DNA of 64,000 bases from Guyanagaster necrorhizus (Eukaryota > Basidiomycota > Agaricomycetes > Agaricales > Physalacriaceae), in contig NW_025064884.1 of the NCBI RefSeq assembly GCF_019112545.1, forward strand, positions 1,166,141 through 1,230,140, read 5' to 3'. The position numbers and the translations under genes are program-made. This document shows positions 22,405 through 33,491 of the stretch, one piece after another. Under the pieces are notes generated by a model. The model did not search any database and was not told the DNA's origin. It worked only from the letters and a program-made list of their open reading frames with translations. Each line of letters starts with the position of its first letter. The first letter of the stretch is position 1.

Positions 22405-25400
22405 ATGTCTAAATTATGTGTGCATTTGAATATACCCATTTCAGCTACCACAAAACCTGCCAATAAATCACCAAAACCCAAAACTCAAATGCTCATAGGT
22501 CAAACAGGGAGAGAGACCCCCACCAGATGGCTTAAGCCATTCAATACTGAATGGACTTGGAGAGCCATCAAGAAGACTAAAACAGAGGAAGCAGCAAAGG
22601 CCATACTCAAAAACTGGGTACACAGGACCCAAGCTGAGGAGGTTATTGATGAAATGATCAAAGGAATGAAGAGTGCAGAACAATGCTGAGCCTTGGAGTG
22701 GCTTGATGAACTATAAGATCCTCAGAGATACATCCAATGAGCTAAGACTCAGAGGAGGAACCTCACAGCCAAAGCCCAGATTGAGATGCTCACAAACCAA
22801 TTCAAGCATGCAGTAACCATCTTGATTGGTAGTGGCTGCACTGGCAGCTCCATAAACTGTGCTTTCATTGACAAACACCAACTTCTGACCCAAGCCACTG
22901 CTGCACCTATTCTAGTATATAATACTGATGGAACCAAGAATCAGACTGGCTCCATAACCAAGTTTGTCAAGTTGTGACTAACCATTGGAGATGACTTGGA
23001 GCAGATTGATCTGGCAGTCACTGATTTTGAAACAAAAAGTGTTCCTTGGACATGATTGGCTGATTCATCATAATCTCCTGATCAACTGGAAGACCAAGAA
23101 AATCATCTTTGCCCACTGCAAATGCCAAAAACTTCCTTTTGAATTACTAGATAAGGATCCAGACAATAGGTGAGATAAAAAGATAGAAGATAGTGAGACA
23201 ATTCTCACTGTTAACATCCAGTAAGCCTTGCACATATAGGCTATGCACCATATCAATGACCTAGCCACAAAGACAGTGGCCAGAAAGGAAGAGAAGATAT
23301 TTAAGAAAATGATACCAGAATGGGCCCAAGATTACAGGAATCTCTTCAAGAAGGAAAGCTTTGATGAGCTTTCAGAACCCAAGCCATAGGATCATACCAT
23401 TGAATTAATCCCCAATGTGAATGCCAATCTGGACTGCAAAATCTATCTGCTTAGGAACAATGAGCAATAAGAGCTCAACAAGTTCTTAGACAAAAATCTA
23501 TCTAGCAGGAGGATCTGAATATCTAAGTCACCAATGGCCTTCCTGTTCTTCTTCATCAAGAAGAAGGATGGCAAATTCCAACCAGTCTAAGATTACTGAA
23601 AGCTAAATGAGATGATGATCAAGAACCATTATTCCCTTCTATTGATCTCAGAACTGATGGACAAACTATGGAGGGCCAAGTACTACACCAAGCTGAATGT
23701 CCACTAGAGATATAATAACATCCAAATTAAAGAGGGCAATGAATAGAAGACTGCCTTCTGAATGAACCAAGAGCTGTTTGAGCCAACCATGATGTTCTTC
23801 AGGTTAACCAATTCACTAGCCACCTTCCAGTGGATAATGAATGATATCTTCAAAGATCTCATCACCATCAGAAAAGTGACCATCTACCTTAATGATATTT
23901 TAATTATATCAAAAACAAAAAAGAAACATTGCACACTAGTACAACAAGTACTGGCTCTAATGAGGAAACACAAACTATTCCTCAAAGCAGAGAAGTGCAA
24001 ATTCAAAGTGCTGGAGACAGAGTATCTTGGAGTAATCATTAGTGAGGGAAGTATCTGCATGAATCCCATCAAGATAGCTGGAATTGCAGAATGGCCAGAA
24101 CTCATGAACAAGAAGGAACTCCAGTCATTTTTGGGGTTCACAAACTTCTACTGCTGCTTCATGTATGACTATAACAAAATAGTCCAATCAATGATGCAAT
24201 TGATGGGGAACACCCCCTAGGTCTGAGGCCACTCATAATAAATGGCTTTCAACAATCTAAAACAACAACTGACAGAGGACATGATATTTGCCATTCCAAA
24301 TCAAGATTGCAAGTTCTGAGTAGAAGCTGACTCAAGCAAGAGAGCCATCAAGGCTGTTCTGTCTCAGAAACAAGAAGGAAGATAGTGACTAATAGTCTTT
24401 CTCTCTAAAGCCCTAACAGTAATCAAATGGAACTATGAGATATATGATAAGGAACTACTCACCATAATGCTTGCTCTAGAAGAATAGTGACACTACCTCA
24501 TTGGTGCCACCAAAACCTTTGAGATCTGGACAGATCATCAGAATCTCTGGTATTTCTGATAGTCACAGAAGCTAAACTAATGACAAGCCTGGTGGATAAC
24601 AGAGCTGAGCCAGTATACCTATACTCTGCATCACAAGATGAGGACAGCAAACAAGAAGGCTGACCTTCTCAGCCAATAGGCCAATTATGATCAAGAAGAT
24701 CACAACAATGAGGGAGTCACACTGTTGAAGCTCAAACACTTTCAGGCTATGATAATACTAACAGAGGAAGAGATCTATGAGCAGATCAAAAGTGTGACTA
24801 GGAACATGAGTAAATGGGACCAGCACATAGCCTCATCCTTAAATCACAAGCAAGAAATGATAAAAGAAGGAGAACTGATCCACTATGATAGACAGATCTA
24901 CATCTCATGAGACCAGAGACTTTGAGGCAAAATCATTGTCACATGCTATAATCACACTATAAGAAGGCATCCAGGAATCACAAAAACCAAAGAATTGGTT
25001 CTATGTGAATACTGGTGGCCAATGATAAGACAGGACATCAAGCAATATATAAAAGAGTGTAAAATCTGCCAAAGGGGAAAGTCCATAACTCAGGCTCAGA
25101 CAGCACTGCTATATCCCAACAAGATTCTCTAATCACTATGAACCCACATATCAGTCAACATGATCATAGGATTATCTAACTGCAATAGTTATAATATAAT
25201 CATTATCATTGTTGACAGGTTCTCAAAGATGATTGTTTCCATCACATGCTCAACAGAATTAACATCTGAGAGATGGGCAAAGATCTTATGTGATGAGATC
25301 TACATCAAATATGGAATGTCTTAAACTATCATCTCTGATTGAGGCCCACAGTTTATCTTTAAATTCCTAGATGATCTATATAAACTCCTCAACATTTGCT

Positions 25401-26215
25401 GAAATGCATCTATGGCATACCATCTGCAAACCAATAGACAGATGGAGTGCACTAATCAAGAGATTGAAAAATATCTCCATCTGTTTATAAACTACTGACA
25501 GGATTACTGAGTGAAATAGTTGGCTCTTGCCATATTCCAACACAACAATCATATTCACTCAGCAACAGGCTGAACACCATTCTTTGTAAATGATGGACAA
25601 CACCCTAATGTTTCCCAAACAACACATTCCCATACCATCACATCTGCCTCCTCTGATTTTGCCATAACAATAGCAAAAATACATGATGAAATATAGGCCT
25701 CTCTTGAAAAGATGGCCTCTACTATGAAAAAATAGTATGACAAACACTATTGGCCAGTGCATAATTATACTATTAATAATAAGGTTTGGTTGAATACCAC
25801 CAATCTTTATCTATCTCACTCTAAATAAAAACTTTCTTATAAATGCACTGGTCTATTTGCAGTACTAGCCAAGATTGGTATCTCCTTGTACTGACTTTGT
25901 CTACCATCACACTGAAAAATTTATGACATCTTTAACAAAACATTATTGATATCATACATTGAACCAATATTTTCAAATCAGAAACAGCCTCCACCTCCTT
26001 CTTCTGATCTAATCAACAATAAAGAGCACTATAAAATTGATGAAATATTAAACTATAAACTCTGCAAAGTCAAGGCAAGGAGCAGGGGCATGACTATAAC
26101 TGTCAACTACCTGATTAGCTGGAAGGGCTATGATCCTGAATCTAATCAATGGGTCAACAAAAAATGAATGGATGCAGCAGACACTATTCATGACTATGAG
26201 TTATTCCTAAATTAA
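22405..26215 (+). pseudogene. G2 Pol: protease, RT, RNase H, integrase, chromodomain
   Basis: Protease occurs at about 22,800 (TILIGSGCTGSSINCAFIDK); the catalytic Asp is replaced by Gly. RT shows MMFFRLTNSLATFQWIMND and the box IYLNDILIIS near 23,885 (first Asp of the YLDD pair changed to Asn). RNase H runs about 24,300-24,650, and the integrase zinc region and core about 24,930-25,560. The C-terminal chromodomain (ISWKGYDPESNQWVNKK, 26,115-26,165) and the family tail LFLN-stop end at 26215. Stops are frequent, and catalytic losses in protease and RT confirm inactivity. Confidence 0.85.
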
Positions 26216-26248
26216 GCTATCAGAATGATAGTCTTAAGGAGAGAGTAA

Positions 26249-26708
26249 GATTATGATTTCTTCTATTTTTTTCTATTTTTCTTTTTTCAAAAATAGAAAT
26301 TAACCTCTATTCATACTTAGCCAGAGTGCCTAGACTAGCACTTAAGACTGTGGGACTAGCTTAGTTATTATAACAAGCCTAATTGGCTATTGTCTTTTGA
26401 TGCACAATAATACTATTGTAGATGATAGCAATGCTCTAGGACAACAAGCATAATAGCTAATATAGGTATAATAAGTAGAAATATTTATAGTAGCACTATA
26501 ATATGTATATAAGTAGGACAGCTCTTGCTGATATAACTCCAGCTTCAAGCTAAAGTTTATTCACATCATTCTACTCTCAAGCCAATCACTAAGGCCTTAT
26601 CACATCACAATCTACATTCACATCAGTGAACTCTGATGTTCTCACTCAAAGTGTGAAGTGACATCAGTTTATTATGTGTTTAAGATCACATGCAGCTTGA
26701 GTCTAATA
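26249..26708 (+). repeat. G2 3' LTR (460 bp)
   Basis: It is the partner of 18523-19003, with about 21 bp missing after CTTTTGA relative to the 5' copy. It carries AGCTTCAAGCTAA at the R-start position, where the 5' copy has AGCTTTGAGCTAA. Confidence 0.9.
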
Positions 26709-27052
26709 AGATCTGTGCCTCTGCATATAAATTATGACTCTCAACTAATTAAAGGATGCACAATATCTTTAATGAATCCCTTCTGATATCTTTCATTATG
26801 TCAGCCTTCCTCAATCAAGAACATCCATCTCTGTCACCCTCCAACCTAATTGATAATGAGAAACACTACAAAATCAATCAAATCCTCAATCATAAATTGC
26901 AAAAGGTCAAAGCACATAGTAGAGGAACAATGACTATTATCAACTACTTGGTTAGCTGAAAGGGCTATAGCTCTGAATCCAACCAATAGATAAACAAAAA
27001 ACAGATGAATGCTGACAATGCTATACAAGACTATGAATTATCTTTAAATTAA
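26709..27052 (+). pseudogene. G3 chromodomain fragment
   Basis: It continues the G3 polyprotein after G2 (ASAYKL, then MHNIFNESLL). The linker NLIDNEKHYKINQILNHK and the chromodomain core (TIINYLVS-stop-KGYSSESNQ) follow. The expected Trp of SWKGY is a stop codon. The tail LSLN-stop ends at 27052, just before the 3' LTR. Confidence 0.8.
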
Positions 27053-27085
27053 GCTATCAGGACAATGGTCTTAAGAAAGGAGTAA

Positions 27086-27182
27086 TATTATGATTTTTTC
27101 TTATTTTCTCCCTTTTCTCTATGATTGACCCTTATTTATACTTAGTCAGAGTGCTTAGACCAGCACTTAGGACTATGAGAGA
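27086..27182 (+). repeat. G3 3' LTR, first part
   Basis: The LTR starts TATTATGATTTT and runs to the AGAGA duplication where C2 entered. The second part is 32225-32600. Together they measure about 468 bp after removal of one duplication copy. Confidence 0.85.
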
Positions 27183-27508
27183 TGTTGGAGTTAATGAGGT
27201 AGAAGTGTGGATGTGGTGAATGAGGAAAAAGTTTTCAGAAGAGAACAGATACTATGATAAAACATTGTAACATTAATCTCAGCATTATGGTTGAAAGCTG
27301 TTATTAATTATCTATGATAAAATGTCATAATATTACTATATAGGTGATAAGTAAATACAGTCAATGATAGGTATGTATAGAAGGTACTCACATCTCAGTG
27401 TTATAGTTGAAAGCTGAAATGTGTGGAATGATGTGACATGCTGAAAAAGAAAGGAATATCAAATAGGTAAGTGAACGTTTGTGTATTGTACTACTTCTAC
27501 ATCTAACA
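27183..27508 (-). repeat. C2 3' LTR (326 bp)
   Basis: It is the left copy on the plus strand, next to the purine tract. It pairs full length with 31899-32224 with no obvious indel. Confidence 0.95.
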
Positions 27509-27535
27509 CTTCCCCTCAAAATATAAATGGTTCAC

Positions 27536-30500
27536 TTACATGATGCCCAGTGCCTCTGTAAACTTCTTGAATTTTGGACAGGCCAATGGTTTTGTGAGGA
27601 TGTCAGCAACCATATTATCAGTTGGGCAGTACATCAGTTTGATGTGGCTTTGCTTGATAGTTTGGTGAATGAAATGGTACCAAACTCCAATATACTTCAT
27701 TCATTCATGGAATACTGAATCCTTGGCAATAGAAAGTGCATTTTGACTATCAGAGAAGAGGATTGTTGGATTTGTTAGATAAATAGAAGGGTTTGCGATG
27801 AATATAGAGCTCTGAGAGGAGTTTGTGAAGCCATATCATGTTCTTTGAAGCTGGTGTGAGTCCAACATATTCTGATTCACTGGTGGAGACAGTAACAATT
27901 GGTTGCTTTCTCAATGTCCACATAACAGCACCTTGACCTATGAATAGGATAAATCCAGACATAGACTTTTGTCCAGGCTAGTTGGCATATGCTGCATCAT
28001 GATAGCCCTTAGGACTGATGCCAGAACCACCAATTATGAGCTGTTGATCATGCATACCCTTGAGATAATGGAGAACTCAGAATCCTGCCTTTAAGTGAGT
28101 TGAACATGGGTCTTCTATGAATTGTGATAACACTGATACCAGATGGCTGATTTTAGGGTAAGATCTAACCGCAACATACATGAGGGATCCTAGCAGCTTA
28201 TAATAGAGTGCTTTTTCACATGGCATAACAGATTCTGTGGATATGAAGGGTGAATCCAGGTTTAGATCAAGATTTGCTTCTATTGGCATTGCAAATAGTG
28301 CCATGTTCTGAACTCCAAATCGTTTTGCGATCTGGTCAATGTAGGCTGGCTGTCCAATGCTGATAGTGCACCTTTCCCAGTCCTGAGTGATATGCATCCC
28401 CAAGAGCCAATGTATGGGTCCAAGATCAACTAGCTCGAAATGTGAGCCTATTTCTTGTTTGAATTGATCTGATTTATTTTGGGAGTCTGCAATGATGGTG
28501 AAATCATCTGTGGCAACAGTGACAATGGTATATTTGGTCTCTGATTTGATCTAGTAGAAAACAGTCTCATCTGCATTACTGATAGTGAATTCTAGAGAGA
28601 TCATCATTGCCTTCAGGGTCTGATACCAGCCATGTCCTGCTTGTTTTGTGCTGTACAGACATTTGCACAGCTTGGCATAAATGTTCTAATCTTTGAGGTG
28701 TTCCAGGATTGTGAAGAATTCTTCATATCTGTTTGAGAACTTGATATAGATTTCCTTGGTGATGTCGGCATGTAGGTATGCATTTTTGATATTGGCTTAG
28801 TCTATAATTGCATTTTGAGAGGCAGCCATGGAGAGTAGGATGTGGAGAGTAGGAAGATGAACAACCAGAGCATAGGTGTCAAAGTAGTCAACACTTTGGA
28901 TCTGAGAGAATCCTTGAGCTACAAAACAGGACTTAGCTTTTTCGGGCTCACCAGTTTCATTTTGTTTGATCCAGTAGACAAACCTTGTACCCATGATGTT
29001 TGTATCTGTGGGAACATCTTCTCTTTTCATCATCTCCTATGCTTTCTTCTTCTTGCACTGCCTTATCTCTGCAAGCATTGATTTGTGCCATTCCCCTTCA
29101 TCAGGATCACTCAGTGCCTCCTTCATGATTACTAGTTTGACATCCACTATCATGACATAGTTGACTGGTGAGTAGCTGTCTGGTTCATTATCATCATCTG
29201 ATTCTGACTGATCTTCAAGTGCTGTTGCTACAATTCCAGCTGTAGTGGAGTATTTGCGCAGGTCTAGAGGTGTGAGTTGATCAGATTTTGGGGCTGCAGA
29301 TTGCTTAGGGTGGCTGGGTTGAGTGATAGGATCAGATTCTATATCTGTGAGTAGAGATTTAGGATGCTCTGAATGAGTTTCTGTGAGTGGTTCATCTGGC
29401 AGGTTTTCAAAGGGTTTAGAAGCAGTTGATGACTTTGAGACAATAGGGTCAGTATCTTCATCCTTCTCCTTGACTATGAATAGTTCCAGAGTCAGGTCAT
29501 TCTTATTGAAGTATACATCATATTCAATGCTGACTTTTTGCTTTTTGAGCCAGTAAACTCTCCAGCCTTTGGCTTCAGTATCAATACTCACAAAGCAAGT
29601 TTCAATAGCATGCTCTCCAAGCTTCTCTAGTGCCTTTACTCAGATCCAGCATTGGCATCCCCAAGAGCAAAGACCTGAGATGTTAGACTTTCTGCTGGTT
29701 GCCATCTCAAATGGGGTTTTCCCTGATGGTATCACTTTTGTTGAGATGTGGTTGTAGATCCATTCGGCATGCTGGTGAGCTTCAGCCCAGAGGTATTTTG
29801 GTAACTCTGAACTGATTAAGAAAGCTCTAGTTGTATCTATCAGATAGCCATTTGAACATTCGGCAATCCCATTTGACTGTGGAGAATCATGTATATTAAG
29901 GTGTCGAACAGTCTTCTTCAATTTGAGATGCTGACTAAACTCTTCACTAGTGAATTCTCTCTCTTGATCTGTACCAAGAATCTTGATGACCTCTACATCT
30001 TGCTGGACCTTGATTCATATCTTGTAATGTTTATATGACCCAAAGGTATCCGATTTCTTTGATAAGTATTCAGATTTTGATTTATGAGTGTGTAGGTCAT
30101 GGAATGTGCAGGCATAGTGGGCTCCTCCTAGTGATGCGACAGACATCGGGCCTATCAGGTCTCCAACAACCTTGTCACTGCTATTATCAATATATTCATA
30201 TTGGCCTTGTTTTGGAAATGGCTTGTGCCTTGCTTTGGCCTTTATACAGGTCTTGCAAAATTCTGGTTTGGAGTTGAGATCAAGCTCGATTCCTTCAATA
30301 TGACTATCAACATACATCTGGCAAAGAGCGGTGTGACTTCAGTGAGCACAAATGTTATATAGCTTAGTGATGTTCACCTTGAGCTTACCTCCCACTATAG
30401 CAACATCTGGTTTGACTGCTGTAGTTTGCTATGCATTTAGGGTTGAGATTATATATAAGCCACCAGCTTCAGAGATTTTTGTGATGATCTTAGCATTTGG

Positions 30501-31876
30501 CTGTGGTGTGGAATATATATGGTGTGGTCAGAGGGTTCAATATGGATGGGAAATCCAGTGCAACTGACTTGTGAGAGTGATATAAGTGTGTAAGCTATTT
30601 TCAGTGCATGATATGCATTTTGAAAACTCATGATGGTGGATTTCTGTCCCTTTCCTATGAGAAGTGGTAGTTGAAGATCCTCTTTTCCTATTGCATAGAA
30701 AACTTGGCCATTCGCAGCTTTGATGGGCTTAAGTTCAATTTTGGTATAGTTTTTGAACCTCTAACATTCAGATGAGTATGTTTTTGATGCTCCACAATCT
30801 GCTAATGCTATAATGTTCTCCTCTTTTGCTGTATAGGCATTATCTTCAGCTCTATAGTCAGATGTACATATTAATGCCACATTCTTATGATCATTGTCAT
30901 CAGCTATGATGGCGATAACATGTTCATCATCACTTTTATCAATAGCTGCAGATGCTGACTCTTTTGCCTTTTTCTTCTTCTTAGCCTTATTTTTTTTCGA
31001 AGCTGAGCCTTGTCCTGCCTTTCCACTGCCTTTGCACCAATAATCTGCAATAAGGTGGCCAGTTTTACCACATGCTGGATTTGTGTATTTGAGATGAGAT
31101 CGATCAGGTCTTTTCTTCAACTTCTCTCCAGAGTTTTAGCCCTTCCCTTTGCTCTGTCATTAAGCAGACATTGCTATGTTTTCAGCAGCAGCCTTCAATG
31201 CAATCTCCTCATCCCATTCTTCATGCAGGGCTGCAACTAGGATGTTTGATGTCAGGGTCTTTCCAGTGAACTTGCTGGCAGCAGAGAGAGTGCAATGGAT
31301 ATGATCATAGGAAGGTGAAAGTGATTTTTAAATCATCAAAGTGTACTGATTGTCTTCAATCTTTAGATCCATCCTTTCAATTCATTCATAGAGGACTTTC
31401 ATCTCTGCAAGGTGTTCACACATATTGCCTTCATCAGGGCATGTCATGTTTCTAAGCCGAGTAAGGAGATACTCTCACACAAGATCGCCCTTGCCAGTCA
31501 TGACAGCAATGAGCTTCCTCTAGACAAGGGCAGCTGTTGCTTCATCTTTGATCTCATTGAAGGTAGAGTCAGAAATGGCTTTGTAAATGATATTACACAT
31601 CTTTGCCTCTTTCTGCTCATATTCCTCCAGCTTATCCTCCAGCTTATCCAGGTCATCATCTGAGAGTGGATGTGAAAATGCAGTATTAGAGAACCAGTAG
31701 AAGTTTCCCTTGTGCTCAACAGAGTGCAGGAGTATGCAAGCTGTTCCTCAGAGGTGCTGGCCAAGGCCTTTGTCCAGAAACTTGGTGGTGAGCTTCTTTG
31801 AAAACACTACCCAGTTTGATCCATCATCTGCAAGCTTTGTTGTGCTGACTAGCTTTATTTCAGTTGTTGTGGACAT
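27536..31876 (-). pseudogene. C2 Gag-Pol polyprotein
   Basis: The start at 31876 gives MSTTTEIKLVSTTKLADDGS. The knuckle CGKTGHLIADYWCKG is near 31,070 and lies just before a Lys-rich stretch. The protease motif ALADCGASKTYSSE (about 30,790) has Cys where DSGA is expected. The integrase zinc segment and core follow (CKTCIKAKARHKPFPKQG; QSNGIAECSNGY near 29,870). RT runs from 29,033 (GTRFVYWIKQN), with FLGMHITQDWE region near 28,400. RNase H occurs near 27,960 (VSTSESEYVGL). The tail DILTKPLACPKFKKF stops at 27536. From 30,317 downward the ORF pieces share one frame broken only by stops; gag and protease lie in other frames. Confidence 0.85.
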
Positions 31877-31887
31877 GCTGGTAGCAA

Positions 31888-31898
31888 GGCCCATAACC
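31888..31898 (-). promoter_or_regulatory. C2 primer binding site
   Basis: GGTTATGGGCC on the minus strand directly follows the 5' LTR. It is the same initiator-tRNA anticodon-arm type as in C1 and C3. Confidence 0.75.
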
Positions 31899-32224
31899 TG
31901 TTGGAGTTAATGAGGTAGGAGCATGGACATAGTGAATGAGGAAAAAGTTTTCAGAAGAGAATGAACACTATGATAAAACATCATAATGTTAATCTCAGTG
32001 TTATAGTTGAAAGCTGTTGTTAATTACCTATGATAAAATGTCATAACATTACTATATAGGTGATAAGTAAATACAGTCAATGATAGATATGTATAGAAGG
32101 TACTCACATTTCAGCATTATAGTTGAAAGCTGAGATATGTGGAATGGTGTGACATGCCAAAAAAGAAAGGAATATCAAATAGGTAAGTGAACATGTGCAT
32201 ATCATACTACTTCTACATCTAACA
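31899..32224 (-). repeat. C2 5' LTR (326 bp)
   Basis: It is the partner of 27183-27508, followed by AGAGA and then the rest of the G3 LTR. Confidence 0.95.
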
Positions 32225-32600
32225 AGAGAGGCTTAGTCATTATAAACAAGCTAATCTATCATTGTTCTCTGACAAAGTAACCAGCCCTTGACAACACACA
32301 ATCAATCTTTTGTATACAGTAATGACATCTAAGGACAGTGGGCACAAGGACTTGGAGACATACAATAGATAGTCTTATATTTATCTCCAACATGTACAGT
32401 ATATAAGGAGGCTTACTCTTGCTGGTAATCTCCAGCTTTGAGCTAAAGTTTATTATCACACCATTCTACTCTTGAGCTAATCCTAAAGCCTTATGCCACA
32501 ACAATCAATATTCATATTAGTAGACTCTGATAGAACACTCAAACATAAAGTGATATCAGTTTATCATATGTTTATAATCATATGCAGCTTGGGTCTAACA
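32225..32600 (+). repeat. G3 3' LTR, second part
   Basis: It continues the G3 LTR with TATATAA at 32400-32406, AGCTTTGAGCTAA from 32434 and terminus TCTAACA at 32600. Host pseudogene sequence begins immediately after. Confidence 0.85.
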
Positions 32601-32964
32601 AAAGTAGTATGCACAGCAGATTCTACTACCCTCTATTGGATCTGAGATAAGATCAAGTAGGAGATCAGCTTTTAATATTACAATGCCATTTGTATTCATA
32701 TAACTATTGATGTCACTGAGAAATTTTGAGATGAGTTGCAAGTTATCTGATTTACCAATGTTGATATCAGTGTACAATCTCTATGCTAAATGGTCAGAGA
32801 GTGTTCTACACATGTTATGATAAATGTTGATTCTCAAACTTACCCTTTTTTTATGAAAAAAATAGTGAGAACCTTCTGGATAAATGCACATTGACCAATC
32901 TAAGTGAATACAATCCTTATAAGAAATAAGAGATTGATAGATAACCCTTAAACAATAGAAACAT
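32601..32964 (-). pseudogene. Paralog fragment of the 56.9-59.7 kb gene, middle part
   Basis: On the minus strand this reads YPEGSHYFFHKK, then NLQLISKFLSDINSYMNTNG and ICCAYYF. These line up with HPEGALYWFHQAK, KLQHITKFMDDIYEYIRVNA and QCCAYYF of the gene at 56913-59676, in the same order. An intron-equivalent stretch lies between them, so it is a DNA-level copy rather than a retrocopy. The upstream part of the same fragment lies on the far side of G4 at 49,415-49,860. It is CpG-poor with stops. The continuation beyond 32,601 was lost where G3 abuts. Confidence 0.7.
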
Positions 32965-33434
32965 TGTTACAATTTTTTCCTTTTTTCTTATTCATTTTCA
33001 TGAGACAACTCCTATTTATGCTTAGTCAGAGCATTTAATCCAGTGCTTAAGACCATGGAATAAGCCTAGTCAGCACAACAGGCTTGTTTGATCATTGTCT
33101 TTCAATGCAATAGTACACTCAACAATGCATAATAAATCTTTTGTGTATGATAATGATATCCAAGGACAATAGGCATAAAGGACTTAACAATATACAATAG
33201 GAAGTAGTATAATTAGGTATGACCTGTACAGTATATAAGATGGCTCACTCTCACTGGTAATCCCCAGCTTCAAGCTAAAGTTTATTTATACCGACTTCCT
33301 CTTTTAAGCCAATCCTAATGCCTTGCTGTATATGACAAATAATCACAATAAAGTGAACTCTATTGATTCACTCAAAGTGTGAAGTGTCAGCAGTTTATCA
33401 CATGTTTATAGTCATATGCTACTTAGGTCTAACA
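32965..33434 (+). repeat. G4 5' LTR (470 bp)
   Basis: It is the partner of 48940-49409. TATATAA is at 33232-33238 and R-start AGCTTCAAGCTAA at 33266-33278. Confidence 0.93.
33232..33278 (+). promoter_or_regulatory. G4 LTR promoter: TATA box and putative R start
   Basis: TATATAA is followed about 28 nt later by AGCTTCAAGCTAA, the same geometry as in G1-G3. Confidence 0.65.
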
Positions 33435-33435
33435 A

Positions 33436-33448
33436 TTAGCTTGAAGCT
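33436..33448 (+). promoter_or_regulatory. G4 self-primer binding site
   Basis: TTAGCTTGAAGCT is the exact reverse complement (13 of 13) of the R-start segment 33266-33278. It begins one base inside the 5' LTR. Confidence 0.7.
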
Positions 33449-33491
33449 TCTTCTTCTCTTTTCTCATACACTATAGTGTGGAGGAAACTGA

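Larger units (their letters stand above)
18523..26708 (+). mobile_element. G2: Ty3/gypsy chromovirus inserted in G3
   Basis: LTRs at 18523-19003 and 26249-26708 enclose a full gag-pol layout. The 3' LTR lacks about 21 bp present in the 5' copy. The flanking 5-mers are AAGTC and AGATC, an imperfect target-site duplication differing by two transitions. The first and last LTR bases are also altered (TATTATG, TAATA), consistent with long decay. The protein of G3 runs from FVKV on the left to ASAYKL on the right, as expected for the interrupted region. Confidence 0.9.
27183..32224 (-). mobile_element. C2: Ty1/copia retrotransposon inside the G3 LTR
   Basis: Two 326-bp LTRs (27183-27508 and 31899-32224) are flanked by an exact AGAGA duplication (27178-27182 and 32225-32229). 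On the minus strand the element reads TGTTAGATG..CTCCAACA, with primer site GGTTATGGGCC after the 5' LTR and the purine tract TTTTGAGGGGAAG before the 3' LTR. Gag and pol occupy 31,876 down to 27,536. The LTR copies differ by many substitutions which by eye are all transitions, often as adjacent TG/CA pairs. Confidence 0.95.
18040..32600 (+). mobile_element. G3: 5'-truncated gypsy chromovirus, split by G2 and C2
   Basis: Only the 3' third survives: an integrase segment (18,043-18,522), a chromodomain segment (26,709-27,052) and the 3' LTR (27086-27182 plus 32230-32600, with the duplicated AGAGA between). G2 interrupts the integrase/chromodomain linker and C2 interrupts the LTR. Everything upstream, including gag, RT and the 5' LTR, is absent. 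The break abuts G0. Downstream the LTR joins host-gene pseudogene sequence at 32,601. Confidence 0.85.
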
